A DNA stretch of 64,000 nucleotides, taken from contig CAJTUT010000006.1 of assembly GCA_910579455.1 (NCBI GenBank), positions 1 to 64,000 on the forward strand. Reading direction: 5' to 3'. Position numbers and translations under genes: made by a program. Shown piece by piece: positions 17,890 through 27,900 of the stretch. The notes under the pieces were generated by a model. That model worked only from the letters and a program-made list of their open reading frames with translations. It ran no database searches and was not told where the DNA came from. Within the stretch, counting starts at the first letter, position 1, and every line of letters begins with the position of its first letter. This stretch comes from an uncultured Bacilli bacterium (GTDB taxonomy: Bacteria; Bacillota_I; Bacilli_A; RF39; UBA660).

Positions 17890-18957
17890 ATGGAAAAAAT
17901 AGAACGAAAACACCATACACTTAGACTATGGGTTCGAATTACTATGGCACTGATTATTACTTCTGGAATTTTCTTATCCCTTCTAGGTATTTATTTGGGA
18001 TCAGTAATAAAAAAACCAGAAGAAAATAAAAAAATATATAACTCCACCATTAATAAAAATGTGGTATATAAAGTTTATTTATTTAACAATAACTTTGTAG
18101 ATAAAAACGAAATGGATCCTGATCAAATCTATATTGCAGACTTAGTAAAAAATATCAAGTTTAATTTTATGTACACTTACTCAGGGACAAATAAAGCCAA
18201 TTTGAACTATACCTACTCAATAACAGGAAAACTGTATGGGGAAAACATTAATAGAGAAACAGGAAGCAATGAAACAATCTGGGAAAAAAGTTATCCTTTA
18301 ATAGAAGAATCAAAAAAATCCATAAAAAACAGTTCTGGTTTTAACATTACTCAAAACCTAGATATCAACTATCCAAAATATCAAGAAGAGGTAAATAACT
18401 TTAAGAAAAGATTTGGTATGAGCCTAACAACCAAACTCCAAGTTACTATGAATATCAATATTACTGGTAATTATCAAGGAAAAAATATCAATAAAACGGA
18501 TAAAATAATACTCAATATCCCTTTAGGTATTCAGGCGTTCTCTATTACGGAAGATTACCAAAAACAAAATAATATAACTCTTTATGACGATAGTAAAACA
18601 ATTAATGTAACTTATTCTATATATACAAAATCCTGTATCGTAATTATGATTGTATCTATTATTTTATTTACTTTAACCTTTAAACTAATCTTTAATATTA
18701 AACCGAAAAGTAAATATACAAAGACATTAAATAAGATCCTCAAGACATACGACCAAATTATTGTAGAAGTAGAATCTCCTGTAAAGGAAAAGGGGTATCA
18801 TGTAGTACTAGTAAAGAATTTCGATGAGATGATCGACTTAGAAGAAGAACTACGGATCCCCATCATCTTCTATGAAAATATATATAAATATCGTTCAATA
18901 TTCACCATTACTTACAATGATACAATCTATAAATATATTTTAAGAAATAAACGATAA
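17890..18957 (+). CDS. DUF5305-family membrane protein
   Basis: A 355-aa protein with a membrane helix at about 18-40, an extracellular asparagine-rich domain of about 200 residues, a second helix at about 248-270 and a cytoplasmic tail of about 85 residues. This topology and the extracellular beta-rich domain correspond to DUF5305, which I know as a companion of signal-peptidase-like genes. Its function is not established. It follows the signal peptidase after 13 bp with GGAGG and closes the operon. The cytoplasmic tail could report the assembly state (inference). No clear terminator follows. Confidence 0.6.
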   Translation: MEKIERKHHTLRLWVRITMALIITSGIFLSLLGIYLGSVIKKPEENKKIYNSTINKNVVYKVYLFNNNFVDKNEMDPDQIYIADLVKNIKFNFMYTYSGTNKANLNYTYSITGKLYGENINRETGSNETIWEKSYPLIEESKKSIKNSSGFNITQNLDINYPKYQEEVNNFKKRFGMSLTTKLQVTMNINITGNYQGKNINKTDKIILNIPLGIQAFSITEDYQKQNNITLYDDSKTINVTYSIYTKSCIVIMIVSIILFTLTFKLIFNIKPKSKYTKTLNKILKTYDQIIVEVESPVKEKGYHVVLVKNFDEMIDLEEELRIPIIFYENIYKYRSIFTITYNDTIYKYILRNKR

Positions 18958-19010
18958 TTTATAGTAACTCAATACTAGTAAAATATATATATACAAAAAA
19001 TAACCCAGTT

Positions 19011-19952
19011 TGAACTGAACCCCAAAAGTTGGACAGTTTATAAATAGTTTTTAATTAGAGGATTGTAAGCTGTAATTTACAGAAGACAATCCTTTTAACT
19101 TTGCTTTAACTCTATCATAATTGTAATAATTAATATACTCATCAATTGCTAAAATTAATTCATCTAATATTTTATATTTATCATCTTGTTCATAAGATAT
19201 TTCTGTTTTTAGTAGTCCAAAGAAATTTTCCATCATACCATTATCCGTACTATTTCCTTTTCTAGACATACTTTGCTTTATTCCTTTATTAATCATATTA
19301 TTTATTTGTTCTAGATTAGGAGATTTAGATGTGTTATATGAAATTACTTCACCATTAAAGCCATCAACTATTGGTGATAAATAACATTTTTCTCCTCTAA
19401 GATTAAATTCAGTAATATCTGCACACCATTTTTGATTAGGTTTATAATGTAATTATCAGCTATCTTACCAACAGTTCCTTTATATGATGAATATTTTCTC
19501 TTATTTCTTTTGAGCGGTTTTAAGTCCAATTTAACCATTATTCTATAAACTTTCTTATGATTAACATTATAACCTTGATTTCTGAGTTCTAATGTAATTC
19601 TACGATAACCATATCTTTCCTTATTATTAATAAATATTTCTTTTATTTTATCAATTATTTCCTTACTTTTATCATTCTTATCAGTATTAGATAAGGTTCA
19701 CTAACAACATTTACCTTTTTTTGTTGTTGATCCTTTCTTGCTTGAACAACAGCTCTCAATTTTTTTTAATATTACAGCTCTGCTTTCAAATATAAATTCT
19801 CTTGTTTTTATCTCTCATTTTCTTCTTTAAGAGTTTCTTTTTTTTAATTTCCTTAATTCTAAACCCATACTTTTTAGAAATGTTTTTGATCGTACTTCCT
19901 TGTTTTCTTTCTTGATAGATATTCACTTATCTTCATAACTAAATTTTGACAT
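19011..19952 (-). mobile_element. Decayed IS3-family (IS150-like) insertion sequence
   Basis: The left boundary carries an IS end at 19011-19035 (TGAACTGAACCCCAAAAGTT and onward). The body encodes fragments of IS3-family orfA and orfB on the minus strand, and the start of orfA is at 19952. The matching right inverted repeat is not visible. The DNA next to orfA is already the terminator of the htrA gene, so the right end has been lost. The element cannot move by itself. Confidence 0.8.
19051..19952 (-). pseudogene. IS3-family transposase orfA/orfB, multiply frameshifted
   Basis: The last 130 residues are intact in one frame (19051 to about 19436) and keep DDE elements: ADITEF, SPIVDGFNGEVISY and the glutamate in MMENFFGLLK. 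Directly upstream the frame meets TGA and TAA. The homologous reading continues in another frame (KRNKRKYSSYKGTVGKIADN), and further N-terminal pieces such as YGYRRITLELRNQGYN follow. The orfA start MSKFSYEDK hits a stop after nine codons. At least three lesions are needed, so this is a pseudogene. Confidence 0.85.
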
Positions 19953-19989
19953 ATAAAAACCTCGTTTCTCATGTCCTAGAAACGAGGTT
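19953..19989 (-). terminator. Terminator of the HtrA protease gene
   Basis: AACCTCGTTTCT (19958-19969) and AGAAACGAGGTT (19978-19989) form a perfect 12-bp stem with an 8-nt loop, followed on the minus strand by TTTTT. It is one of the strongest terminators in the window. Confidence 0.85.
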
Positions 19990-20002
19990 CATATCATAAA
20001 GG

Positions 20003-21109
20003 CTATTTTTTTGTTAAAGTTATCTTTGTTTTTCTTTCTTTTCCATCTCGAATATAGGTTAATTCAATGGTATCTCCTGGCTTATTTTTATATAATTCGT
20101 ATCTCAAATAGGCAGTGTCTTTTACTTCAATATTATTTAATTTAGTAATGACATCCCCTGGTTTTAAATCGGATTTTGCTGCTCCTGTATTCTTGGTAAT
20201 TTCTATCACTACAACTCCTTGTTTAATACTACTATCTACTCTAATATTATTGCTATATAGGTTCGCTGAATCATCTACATTTGCCATAGAAATCCCTAAC
20301 ATAGGCCATTCTATTTTTTTATTGTTCTCTAAATCATCAACATGTGCCATGGCAATTTCTATTGGAATTGCAAATCCCATCCCTTCAATCTCATCTTGAA
20401 CCAATTTCATAGAATTTACTCCAATAACTTCCCCATTTACATTCAATAATGGCCCTCCGCTATTTCCTGGATTAATAGCGGCATCTATTTGTAGAACTTT
20501 CATAACCCAATCACTACTAGCGGAATTGGAAACATTAACAGAAACCATTCTATCCTTACCTGATATAATTCCAGAAGTCACTGTCCCACGATATTCGTAT
20601 CCCATAGGAGATCCAACTGTAAATACGGTATCTCCTACCTGAATATTTTCAGAGCTTGCTATGGTTGCTGTTTGTAAAACCTTGCTTTTATCGATAGTAA
20701 GTACTGCAATATCTAAATACTCATCCCCACTAACAACCTTAGCCTCTACTTCCTCATCGTTAGATAACACAACAACTACCTTATCACAATTATTAATCAC
20801 ATGATGATTTGTCATAATATAACCATGTTTATCATTTGCCTTATAAACAAACCCAGTACCAGTGGAATACTTCTCCTCACCCTTATATGACTGAATCATA
20901 ACAACTGCATCATATACCTTAGAAATAGAGGTTGCTAAAGACGATTTTTCATAAACTTTAGGTCCCTTACTGGTATTCTTAACAATAGAGGTATCTACAT
21001 CCTTTAAAATAGGTGTCCATTTCAATAAACAAACTGTAACTAACCCCCCTACCACAAAAGAAAATATAACTGTTAAAATTAATTTACTATTATTTTTTTT
21101 ATTATTCAT
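20003..21109 (-). CDS. HtrA/DegP-family membrane-anchored serine protease
   Basis: A 368-aa protein: one N-terminal membrane anchor (about residues 9-30), a trypsin-like protease domain and one PDZ domain (about 255-365). The triad is visible as His in MTNHHVI, Asp in YLDIAVL and Ser in GNSGGPL. Anchored HtrA proteases degrade misfolded exported proteins at the membrane surface. ATG at 21109 has AAAGGAG in front of it, while the in-frame TTG at 21130 does not. The start overlaps the end of the Abi_2 gene by 8 bp, so expression is coupled. I do not assign which paralogue (htrA, htrB, degP) it is. Confidence 0.9.
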   Translation of the reverse strand: MNNKKNNSKLILTVIFSFVVGGLVTVCLLKWTPILKDVDTSIVKNTSKGPKVYEKSSLATSISKVYDAVVMIQSYKGEEKYSTGTGFVYKANDKHGYIMTNHHVINNCDKVVVVLSNDEEVEAKVVSGDEYLDIAVLTIDKSKVLQTATIASSENIQVGDTVFTVGSPMGYEYRGTVTSGIISGKDRMVSVNVSNSASSDWVMKVLQIDAAINPGNSGGPLLNVNGEVIGVNSMKLVQDEIEGMGFAIPIEIAMAHVDDLENNKKIEWPMLGISMANVDDSANLYSNNIRVDSSIKQGVVVIEITKNTGAAKSDLKPGDVITKLNNIEVKDTAYLRYELYKNKPGDTIELTYIRDGKERKTKITLTKK

Positions 21110-22049
21110 TATTATCCTTACTCCTTTCAATATTCTTTAATTCTTTCCAATTTAGAGGAAAACCCATCTTTCGTAAGACATCCGTAATAGGAATCGTCTT
21201 CAAGTTATATGCAAGCGTTTGAACTGCATTTTCTACTTCAATTACCAAACTATTAAATTTCTCTTTTTCTAATAGCTGCTTCATAATAATTAATAACGAA
21301 AAGGCATCATTTTTACCATATATATATTCTCCATCCTGCCTTGGAATTTTTAATAATTGATGATAAACCGTATCTGGGATCTGCTTTTGAGTTCTATTCT
21401 CATATAAAATATCTTCATGGGCACATAGATTTCTATAATTCGCAAGAATTGGTAGATAAGTCTCAAAGGTATCAGGATCAATATCATAAATACTACTAAT
21501 TGCTTGCCTATCATCTTCTTTTAATATAGAATACATTTCACTTACAATACCAAACGATAATACTTTTACTAAAATCCACAACGGTATATATCCATAATTA
21601 TCTGCATAATGTTGGGTAGCCGCATGCTGATTGCTATTAATTCTAATTTGCCTTTTCATCTTCTTTAATAAATCGTTAATTTGCCTCTGCTTACTAGGAT
21701 TACTAGTGAAATTCTTTGAACGTAAGTAGTCCCTCTCACGATACCCATATTTTTTAGATAATTGATATGAACTAATAGATTTAAAATTATTCTCAATAAT
21801 AAGTATATTTTTAAAACATATATTTCGAAACGTTCTATCAAATAAAAACAGGCTATATAACTCCTCTAAAGTAGTCCCTTCTTTATATGTCCTATCTTTA
21901 TTTAAAAACAAATGACGATATCCATTTAGAAAGAAATAATTTTCCCTTAGTAAAACTCTTTTTGCATATTCTTCATTATTTATTGTTAAATTTTTAGATC
22001 TAAATATTTCTATTTGCTCATCCAGGGTTTTAAACTTCTTATCTAACAT
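21102..22049 (-). CDS. Abi_2 (AbiD/AbiF-like) HEPN-fold protein
   Basis: A 315-aa soluble protein with the order of motifs of the Abi_2 family. The N-terminal helical block contains YFFLNGYRHLF, the middle contains IPLWILVKVLSFG, and RNLCAH at 206-211 is an RxxxxH motif of HEPN-type RNases. Abi_2 proteins include lactococcal AbiD/AbiF, which abort phage infection. Most members lack direct proof. The gene overlaps the htrA start by 8 bp. The intact RxxxxH suggests a possible RNase activity (inference). Confidence 0.75.
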   Translation of the reverse strand: MLDKKFKTLDEQIEIFRSKNLTINNEEYAKRVLLRENYFFLNGYRHLFLNKDRTYKEGTTLEELYSLFLFDRTFRNICFKNILIIENNFKSISSYQLSKKYGYRERDYLRSKNFTSNPSKQRQINDLLKKMKRQIRINSNQHAATQHYADNYGYIPLWILVKVLSFGIVSEMYSILKEDDRQAISSIYDIDPDTFETYLPILANYRNLCAHEDILYENRTQKQIPDTVYHQLLKIPRQDGEYIYGKNDAFSLLIIMKQLLEKEKFNSLVIEVENAVQTLAYNLKTIPITDVLRKMGFPLNWKELKNIERSKDNNE

Positions 22050-22143
22050 ATTCTCACCTATTATAGATTATACCATAGAAATGATAATATAAATATGAAA
22101 TTTTTATGATTTTTTATGTTATAATAAAAAAAGGAGTGATTTT

Positions 22144-23118
22144 ATGCCTGCTACTGCTGCTCATGCATTTTTTGCAGATGATGTCTACAAAAAACTAAAA
22201 CCAAAAACTAAAAGATTAATTCAAAAGGATAGAAAGTCCCTTCTGATGTTTGCACAAAGCACAGATTCCATGATGTTTTATAATCTTTTAAGTATTAAAA
22301 AAGGCAAAGATCTTAGAAAATTATCTCATATATTCCATACAGAAAAAACTAACCAATATTTTTATAATTTAATAAATGATATAAAAAAGAATCGATATTA
22401 TCACGACTCCCAAACCGTAACTCTTCTATATGGTTTCATTTGTCATTACTGCCTAGATACTATCGCACATCCTTTTATTTTCTATAAAACCGGAAGATAC
22501 GAAAAAAATCAAAAGGAAACAATCAAATATAACTCTCTTCACAATTATATGGAAACCTTTATCGATAATACTTTAATTAAGATGAGAGGATTTCAAAGTA
22601 AACAATTTAGTTTTAGATCTCTTTGCTTTGATTTTAAAAAGTTCTCTAAAGAATTAAAAAACACACTAGATAATAGTTTTGATGCTACTTATCATGTTAA
22701 AAATATGGGTAAAATATATTACAGATCATTAAAACAAATGTGTTTCATTCTACAAGTTTTTCGAATAGATCGATATGGAATTAAAAAGTTCTTTTATAAA
22801 TTAATCGATCATATCACACCAAAAACCGTAATGAGACTTGAATCTATATCCTATTATAAAATACCAGATCAATACGATTATTTAAATAAAAGAAAAAAAA
22901 AATGGTATTATCCATCGAATGACAATATCTCTAGTCAAAAAAATTTTTTTGAACTTTATGAAGAAGGAGTCGAAAAAGCTGTGGATATCATTGAACAAAT
23001 AAATGATTACTTTTATAATGATAATTCCATTGATATAAATCATTTATTTCAAAATAAAAGCTATTTGACAGGTTTAGATTGTGATAAAAAATTAAATTTA
23101 AGATTTTTCGAATTTTAG
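22144..23118 (+). CDS. Zinc-dependent phospholipase C-like protein
   Basis: A 324-aa protein whose first half matches the zinc-dependent phospholipase C family: MPATAAHAFFADDVY at the start, HIFHTEKTNQYF, FICHYCLDTIAHPFIF and HNYMETFIDN, with histidines and acidic residues placed as metal ligands. There is no signal peptide, so unlike secreted clostridial enzymes it is likely cytoplasmic. These cytoplasmic relatives are common in Firmicutes and their substrates are unknown. AAGGAG precedes the ATG. It is divergent from the Abi_2 gene and followed closely by the SpoIID-domain gene. Confidence 0.7.
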   Translation: MPATAAHAFFADDVYKKLKPKTKRLIQKDRKSLLMFAQSTDSMMFYNLLSIKKGKDLRKLSHIFHTEKTNQYFYNLINDIKKNRYYHDSQTVTLLYGFICHYCLDTIAHPFIFYKTGRYEKNQKETIKYNSLHNYMETFIDNTLIKMRGFQSKQFSFRSLCFDFKKFSKELKNTLDNSFDATYHVKNMGKIYYRSLKQMCFILQVFRIDRYGIKKFFYKLIDHITPKTVMRLESISYYKIPDQYDYLNKRKKKWYYPSNDNISSQKNFFELYEEGVEKAVDIIEQINDYFYNDNSIDINHLFQNKSYLTGLDCDKKLNLRFFEF

Positions 23119-23162
23119 TATATTTACTTATATTCATTCCATAATAAATATAGGTGAATATT

Positions 23163-24218
23163 ATGTTTTATAGATACGAAATTAAAAATAATGGAAAAGA
23201 GGATATATTATATTTATATCTTACAATGACTTACGAATTTTCAAAAGAATTAGGTTCAAAGGAAAATCATAAAGAAATTACCAAAAGAACAAAACACTTT
23301 ATTAAAAATAATAGTATTGATTTTAAGGGGGATAAAGTTTATCTAGTAATCGATGGCATTGTTGTAAAAACAATAGAATTAAAACATGAAGAAGAAATAG
23401 AGCAATTAGAGATGAACAATACTGAATATGGAAATAACTATTTAGTAACTGTAAAATTAGACAATGGAATTACAACTGAAATCACCTTAAAGGAATATCT
23501 ATTAGGTGTACTTTCTACGAATGCAATTAGTAATTTAGAACTCACCACCTTAAAATCACTTTGTGTGCTATATAGAACCTATGCATATAAGATGATGAAA
23601 GAAAATCAGTTAATCGATGCCAGCAATCCTTATCAGCTATATAAACCAATATCCTATTATAAAATGATATGGTTAAATGACTATCAGGAAACTTATAATA
23701 AATTAGAAAAAGCAATTAATGATACAGAATGTCAATTTGTATGTTATCATGATGAATATATATTGCCGTTTATTCACATTACAAACAACGGAAAAACAGA
23801 ATCTAGTAGAGACTATCCGTACCTAGATAGCAGAACTAGTTTATGGGATTATGCTTCGCCCTACTATTTAGAAATTAAAGATTACGACTATGAAGATATG
23901 AGTAAAATTCTAAAAATAGAAAAAAAGAAAGTAAAGGATATTTCTATCTTAGATGTAAGAGAAAAAAATCATATAGAAAGAATCAAAGTTGGAGATAGTA
24001 TCTTTCACGGAAATGAATTTAGAAATTTATTAAGTCTAAGATCTACAGATATCAATATGATTATCAATCCTACTTTCATCCGATTCATTACAAAAGGATG
24101 GGGAAACAATTTAGGATTAAGTCAATTTGGAGCCAATGAAATTGCCAAAGCTGGATGTTCCCATATTGATATTATCAAATATTATTTCCCAAAAGTAAAT
24201 ATTAAAAAATATGTATAA
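23163..24218 (+). CDS. SpoIID-domain protein (SpoIID/LytB family)
   Basis: A 351-aa protein. From about residue 95 the SpoIID domain is evident: TLKEYLLGVL, LKSLCVLYRTYAYKMM, FIHITNNGKTESS, and C-terminal GWGNNLGLSQFGANEIAKAGCSHIDIIKYYFP. SpoIID is a lytic transglycosylase acting on denuded glycan in engulfment, and LytB homologues enhance amidases. No signal peptide or membrane helix is visible at the N-terminus, which is odd for the family. ATG at 23163 is chosen over GTG at 23154 because AGGTGA lies 7 bp upstream. It ends at a shared terminator. Confidence 0.75.
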   Translation: MFYRYEIKNNGKEDILYLYLTMTYEFSKELGSKENHKEITKRTKHFIKNNSIDFKGDKVYLVIDGIVVKTIELKHEEEIEQLEMNNTEYGNNYLVTVKLDNGITTEITLKEYLLGVLSTNAISNLELTTLKSLCVLYRTYAYKMMKENQLIDASNPYQLYKPISYYKMIWLNDYQETYNKLEKAINDTECQFVCYHDEYILPFIHITNNGKTESSRDYPYLDSRTSLWDYASPYYLEIKDYDYEDMSKILKIEKKKVKDISILDVREKNHIERIKVGDSIFHGNEFRNLLSLRSTDINMIINPTFIRFITKGWGNNLGLSQFGANEIAKAGCSHIDIIKYYFPKVNIKKYV

Positions 24219-24256
24219 AAACAGAACTAGCGATTACTAGCTCTGTTTATTTTTTT
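24218..24256. terminator. Bidirectional terminator between SpoIID-domain gene and the EssC operon
   Basis: ACAGAACTAG (24221-24230) pairs with CTAGCTCTGT (24237-24246) with one mismatch and a 6-nt loop. A-tract and T-tract flank it. It overlaps the stop codon of the last gene of the minus-strand operon. Confidence 0.75.
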
Positions 24257-24470
24257 CTATCATAAATTTTAAGGCCTCATCAGAATCCTGATATAATTCC
24301 ACATAAGTAGTTAAAAACCTAGAATAAGCATCAATACTATCACAAAAATCGTAAATTTCAGATACTTGATCAGAATTATACTTCTTCATAACATTCTTAA
24401 TATTTAATGAAGATTTTTCCAACTCTCTTGCTAAATGGAGCATCTCATCATAAGATAAATTTCCTATCAT
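24237..24470 (-). CDS. Small helical protein at the end of the EssC operon (possible Esx-like)
   Basis: A 77-aa acidic protein with no signal peptide, predicted as two helices separated near residue 35 (KKYNSDQVSEIYD). I do not recognise a family motif and there is no WXG. Position next to YukD and EssC genes suggests a secreted substrate or its partner, since WXG100 proteins are small helical hairpins, but it is shorter than the usual 95-100 aa. Its ATG overlaps the stop of the upstream gene by one base (TAATG), with GAGGAG as ribosome site. Confidence 0.5.
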   Translation of the reverse strand: MIGNLSYDEMLHLARELEKSSLNIKNVMKKYNSDQVSEIYDFCDSIDAYSRFLTTYVELYQDSDEALKFMIEKNKQS

Positions 24471-24670
24471 TATAACAACTCCTCATCCTCTTCTATATCT
24501 TTTTTCATTTGACCTTGCAAAAAAGATGCTATTTGAATAACAGGATTTTTATACTCACTAATGTCTTCAATAGAGCTAAGACTATCATTATTTGTCCAAG
24601 AATTTTTCAATTTTTCCAATATAGAAAATATATTATTTACCTCAGTCACATATTTTTCATAATCATTCAT
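24470..24670 (-). CDS. Small helical protein of the EssC operon (possible reduced WXG100-like)
   Basis: A 66-aa protein. A first helix (residues about 3-22) ends in NSWTNND, which loosely recalls the WxG turn of Esx proteins. A second helix follows, and the C-terminus is strongly acidic (KKDIEEDEELL). AAGGAGG precedes the ATG. It lies 12 bp after the YukD-like gene and overlaps the next small gene by one base. Assignment to the WXG100 family is inference from position and shape only. Confidence 0.5.
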   Translation of the reverse strand: MNDYEKYVTEVNNIFSILEKLKNSWTNNDSLSSIEDISEYKNPVIQIASFLQGQMKKDIEEDEELL

Positions 24671-24682
24671 AGGTTAACCTCC

Positions 24683-24940
24683 TTAAATCAAAATGACCTG
24701 AGAACCATTTTTTAAATCTGTCTCTATCAATTTTAAATTAACATTATAAATATCCCCCGTTTCCTTACTATATAAATTCGTATCTTCCTTCACCATATAA
24801 CCATTATCAGAAAGATCTATAATTCCCCTCTCTATAATTTTTTTTATGGTTCCCATTGTTTTATTAACAGGAACAAAGACATCATATTCTTCTTCAATTA
24901 TGGGGATAAAAACCTCTAATAAAATCTTATTTGTATCCAT
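24683..24940 (-). CDS. YukD/EsaB-like ubiquitin-fold protein
   Basis: An 85-aa protein with the beta-grasp pattern of YukD/EsaB: an opening strand (ILLEVFIPIIEEEYDVFVPVNKT), a helix (MGTIKKIIERGI), and closing strands ending in GSQVILI. YukD/EsaB is a small cytoplasmic component needed for type VIIb secretion. The gene lies 13 bp after essC in the same direction with AGGTGG before ATG. Sequence identity to characterised members is low, but fold, length and position agree. Confidence 0.7.
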   Translation of the reverse strand: MDTNKILLEVFIPIIEEEYDVFVPVNKTMGTIKKIIERGIIDLSDNGYMVKEDTNLYSKETGDIYNVNLKLIETDLKNGSQVILI

Positions 24941-24953
24941 ATAACCACCTCAT

Positions 24954-27900
24954 CTATTCAATTACTAACTTAACTAATACTGCCTTTCCATTTTTTATGA
25001 CATAACCAAATCCATCTGGAATTTCTTCTCTAAGTTCCCTAGGTGTAGATAAAAGTTTAATAGAATACTGATCACTTACTCCATTACCAAGCCAAATACC
25101 TTGTGAATCATCAACAGAGTTCTTATACCAATCATCATATGCAAATCCTTTCAACTTATCAGATGAATCAACTATAATGAAATTATCTACATTATATTCT
25201 TTACTACTAGACAAGGCATATCCTACCATTTCCCTATTTTCCTCACTAATTCGATTTAAAAAATTGGAAATACCAAAAATAATATAGGTAGTTTTAGGAA
25301 ATTCTTTTAAAGCCGAATCATTATAGTCATTAGATTCATATACCTCTTTTTGGTTTTGATAATTTTGGCTAATCTTACTAGCGATAGAATCAAAATTATT
25401 ATTGATATAATTATCAGTAATATCCTTACTACCAAATAGTTTAGCAGCGTCAATGACTACTAACTTTTGATAAGGAACCTTATCGACTAATTTAATTATT
25501 GCCCTTAAAAACCTTTTTTCACCATAAAAATCTAGTGCTGTAATAATAGAAACAGGATTATCCTTAAAATTAAATGTAGAAATACTCAAATCACTTTTTG
25601 CAATACCAATAGGTAAATAAGAAAGATCGCCTATTTTTTCTTCTACAAAATCTATCGAAACAATTTCTGGAAGTACAGGTATTCGCATAGCATAATCACT
25701 ACAAATACTTCTAAGTCTTGTAGAAATCACCTTAATATAATCAGATAACCTTTCTGGTTTATAGGGATATGCTGTCTGAAACTCATATACATTACCAATT
25801 TCAATTAATCCCCTTCCATATACCTTAGATGGAACCTTTTTTCCGACATTAGGAATCACATCACTATAATCAGAAACATCGTTAAATTGTAAAGATATAT
25901 TCTGCTTAAAGTTTTGTCTTAAACGATATCTAACAGCATTCGTACTGCTAGTTGTTAAAATAAAAATTACTCCATACTTAGTTCCTTCACGACTTAATTG
26001 AATCATAACGTCCTCATAATCTTCATATAGCTCTGCGAAAGATTCATAATTATTAATAATAATTGTAATCATAGGAATTTTTCTATTACTATGTTCAATA
26101 TAAAAACTATACGATCCATTATAATCTGCAAATAATTTTTTTCTATCCTCAATTACTTGGCTAATCATCTTAAAAAGATTTTCTATTTTTTCAGAATCAT
26201 TTTGAGATAGAATTCCACCTACCTGAGGTGCCTTTTCAAACATCTTTAATGTTTCTGCACCAAAATCTAAAATATAAAAGTTAAGTTCATCTGGATTATA
26301 AGTTGTAATCGCAGAATACAAAATACTAGATAACAACAACTCTTTACCTGAACCAGTCGAACCAAATAAAATAGTATTTCCACCATCTGCCAAAGATAAA
26401 TTTAACAAATATTGTTTTTGATTATCTGGATCATCGTATTCCCCAATAACTAATTCCATATTACTACCTATTTGATAGTGATATTTTTTCTTTAATTGCT
26501 CTATATATATAAAGTCTGGAATCCTATCAAGCCATAACTGTGGAATTACAATACCTTCAGCCTCTGCTATATTAATAATGTACCTTACAATATTAGGTAA
26601 CTCCTCTCCCTGTGAATCTATCTGAATCTGATTTTCTACAGTATCTAAGGACTTTATAATATTTCCTACATGATCAATAAAATCAACATCTGTATCAACT
26701 CTTTTTTTCCTTTTCTCCATTGGATAGTACTGAGCTCCAGTCCATGCCGATTGCCCTAGGGCAAATAATTCATTGTATCCTACCTGTAAATAAAATCTTC
26801 CTGGATTTTTTAAAGCTGCAGCATCAGGACACTTAATCATATCCATACTATCTGATCTATCCTGAACCTTTAAACATATTTTAAATTTAGAGTTAGACCA
26901 AATTTGATCATCTACTACTCCTGCTGGTTTTTGAGTTGCTAAAATTAAATGAACTCCCAAACTACGTCCAATACGAGCTGTTGAGATCAATTGATCCATA
27001 AAATCAGGTTGTTGAGATTTTAATTCTGCAAACTCATCAGAGATAATAAACAAATGAGAAATTGGTTCTTCAACTTTCCCTTCGCGAAATAATCGCTGAT
27101 ATTTATAAATATCTATTGTACTTTCATTTAAAGTATCTCTTGCTTTATTAAACATCCTTTGACGTCTTCTAAGCTCACTTTGAATAGATGACAATGCTCT
27201 GTTCATCTCAATCGTATCTAAATTTGTAATAGAACCTGCTAGATGAGGTAATCTTACATTATTTTCCTTATTTTGAAAAACACCAGCCAAGCCTCCACCC
27301 TTATAATCGATTAAAACAAAAGATACTTCATAGGGATGAAAGTTAACAGCCATTGATAAAATATAAGAAATAATCAATTCACTCTTTCCAGAACCTGTCA
27401 TACCAGCAACCAATCCATGAGGCCCATAAAATTTTTCATGTAAATCTAACTTAAATTGATCTCCATTTTTATCAAGACCAATAGGAACTTGTAATGACTT
27501 AGTTGGATCATTCATCTTCCAACGATTTAAAATATTTAACTGTTCAATCATACCTACATTATACATTTCCAAAAAAGTAACTGCATCTGGTATATTCTTC
27601 TCTGCTTTTTCAATTTCTATTGGAATATTAGCTAATATCTTAGCGTATTGGAACATATCCAAATTAGAATCAAAATCAGCTACAAATTCTTTTTGTTTTT
27701 TAGATACTAACTCACTTTCAAATACGCCTGATTTTAAATCCCCAATACTAATAAAGGTCTTACATTCGTTTGGCAAATTAGTAATTTTAGGACTAACAAC
27801 GGTTAAGCTAAATCCTAAATTAATATCTTGTGATGCAACATCTTTAATAATATCTAAATCTCTAACTGATTTATAATCATCTGTAATGAGAAAATAATAT

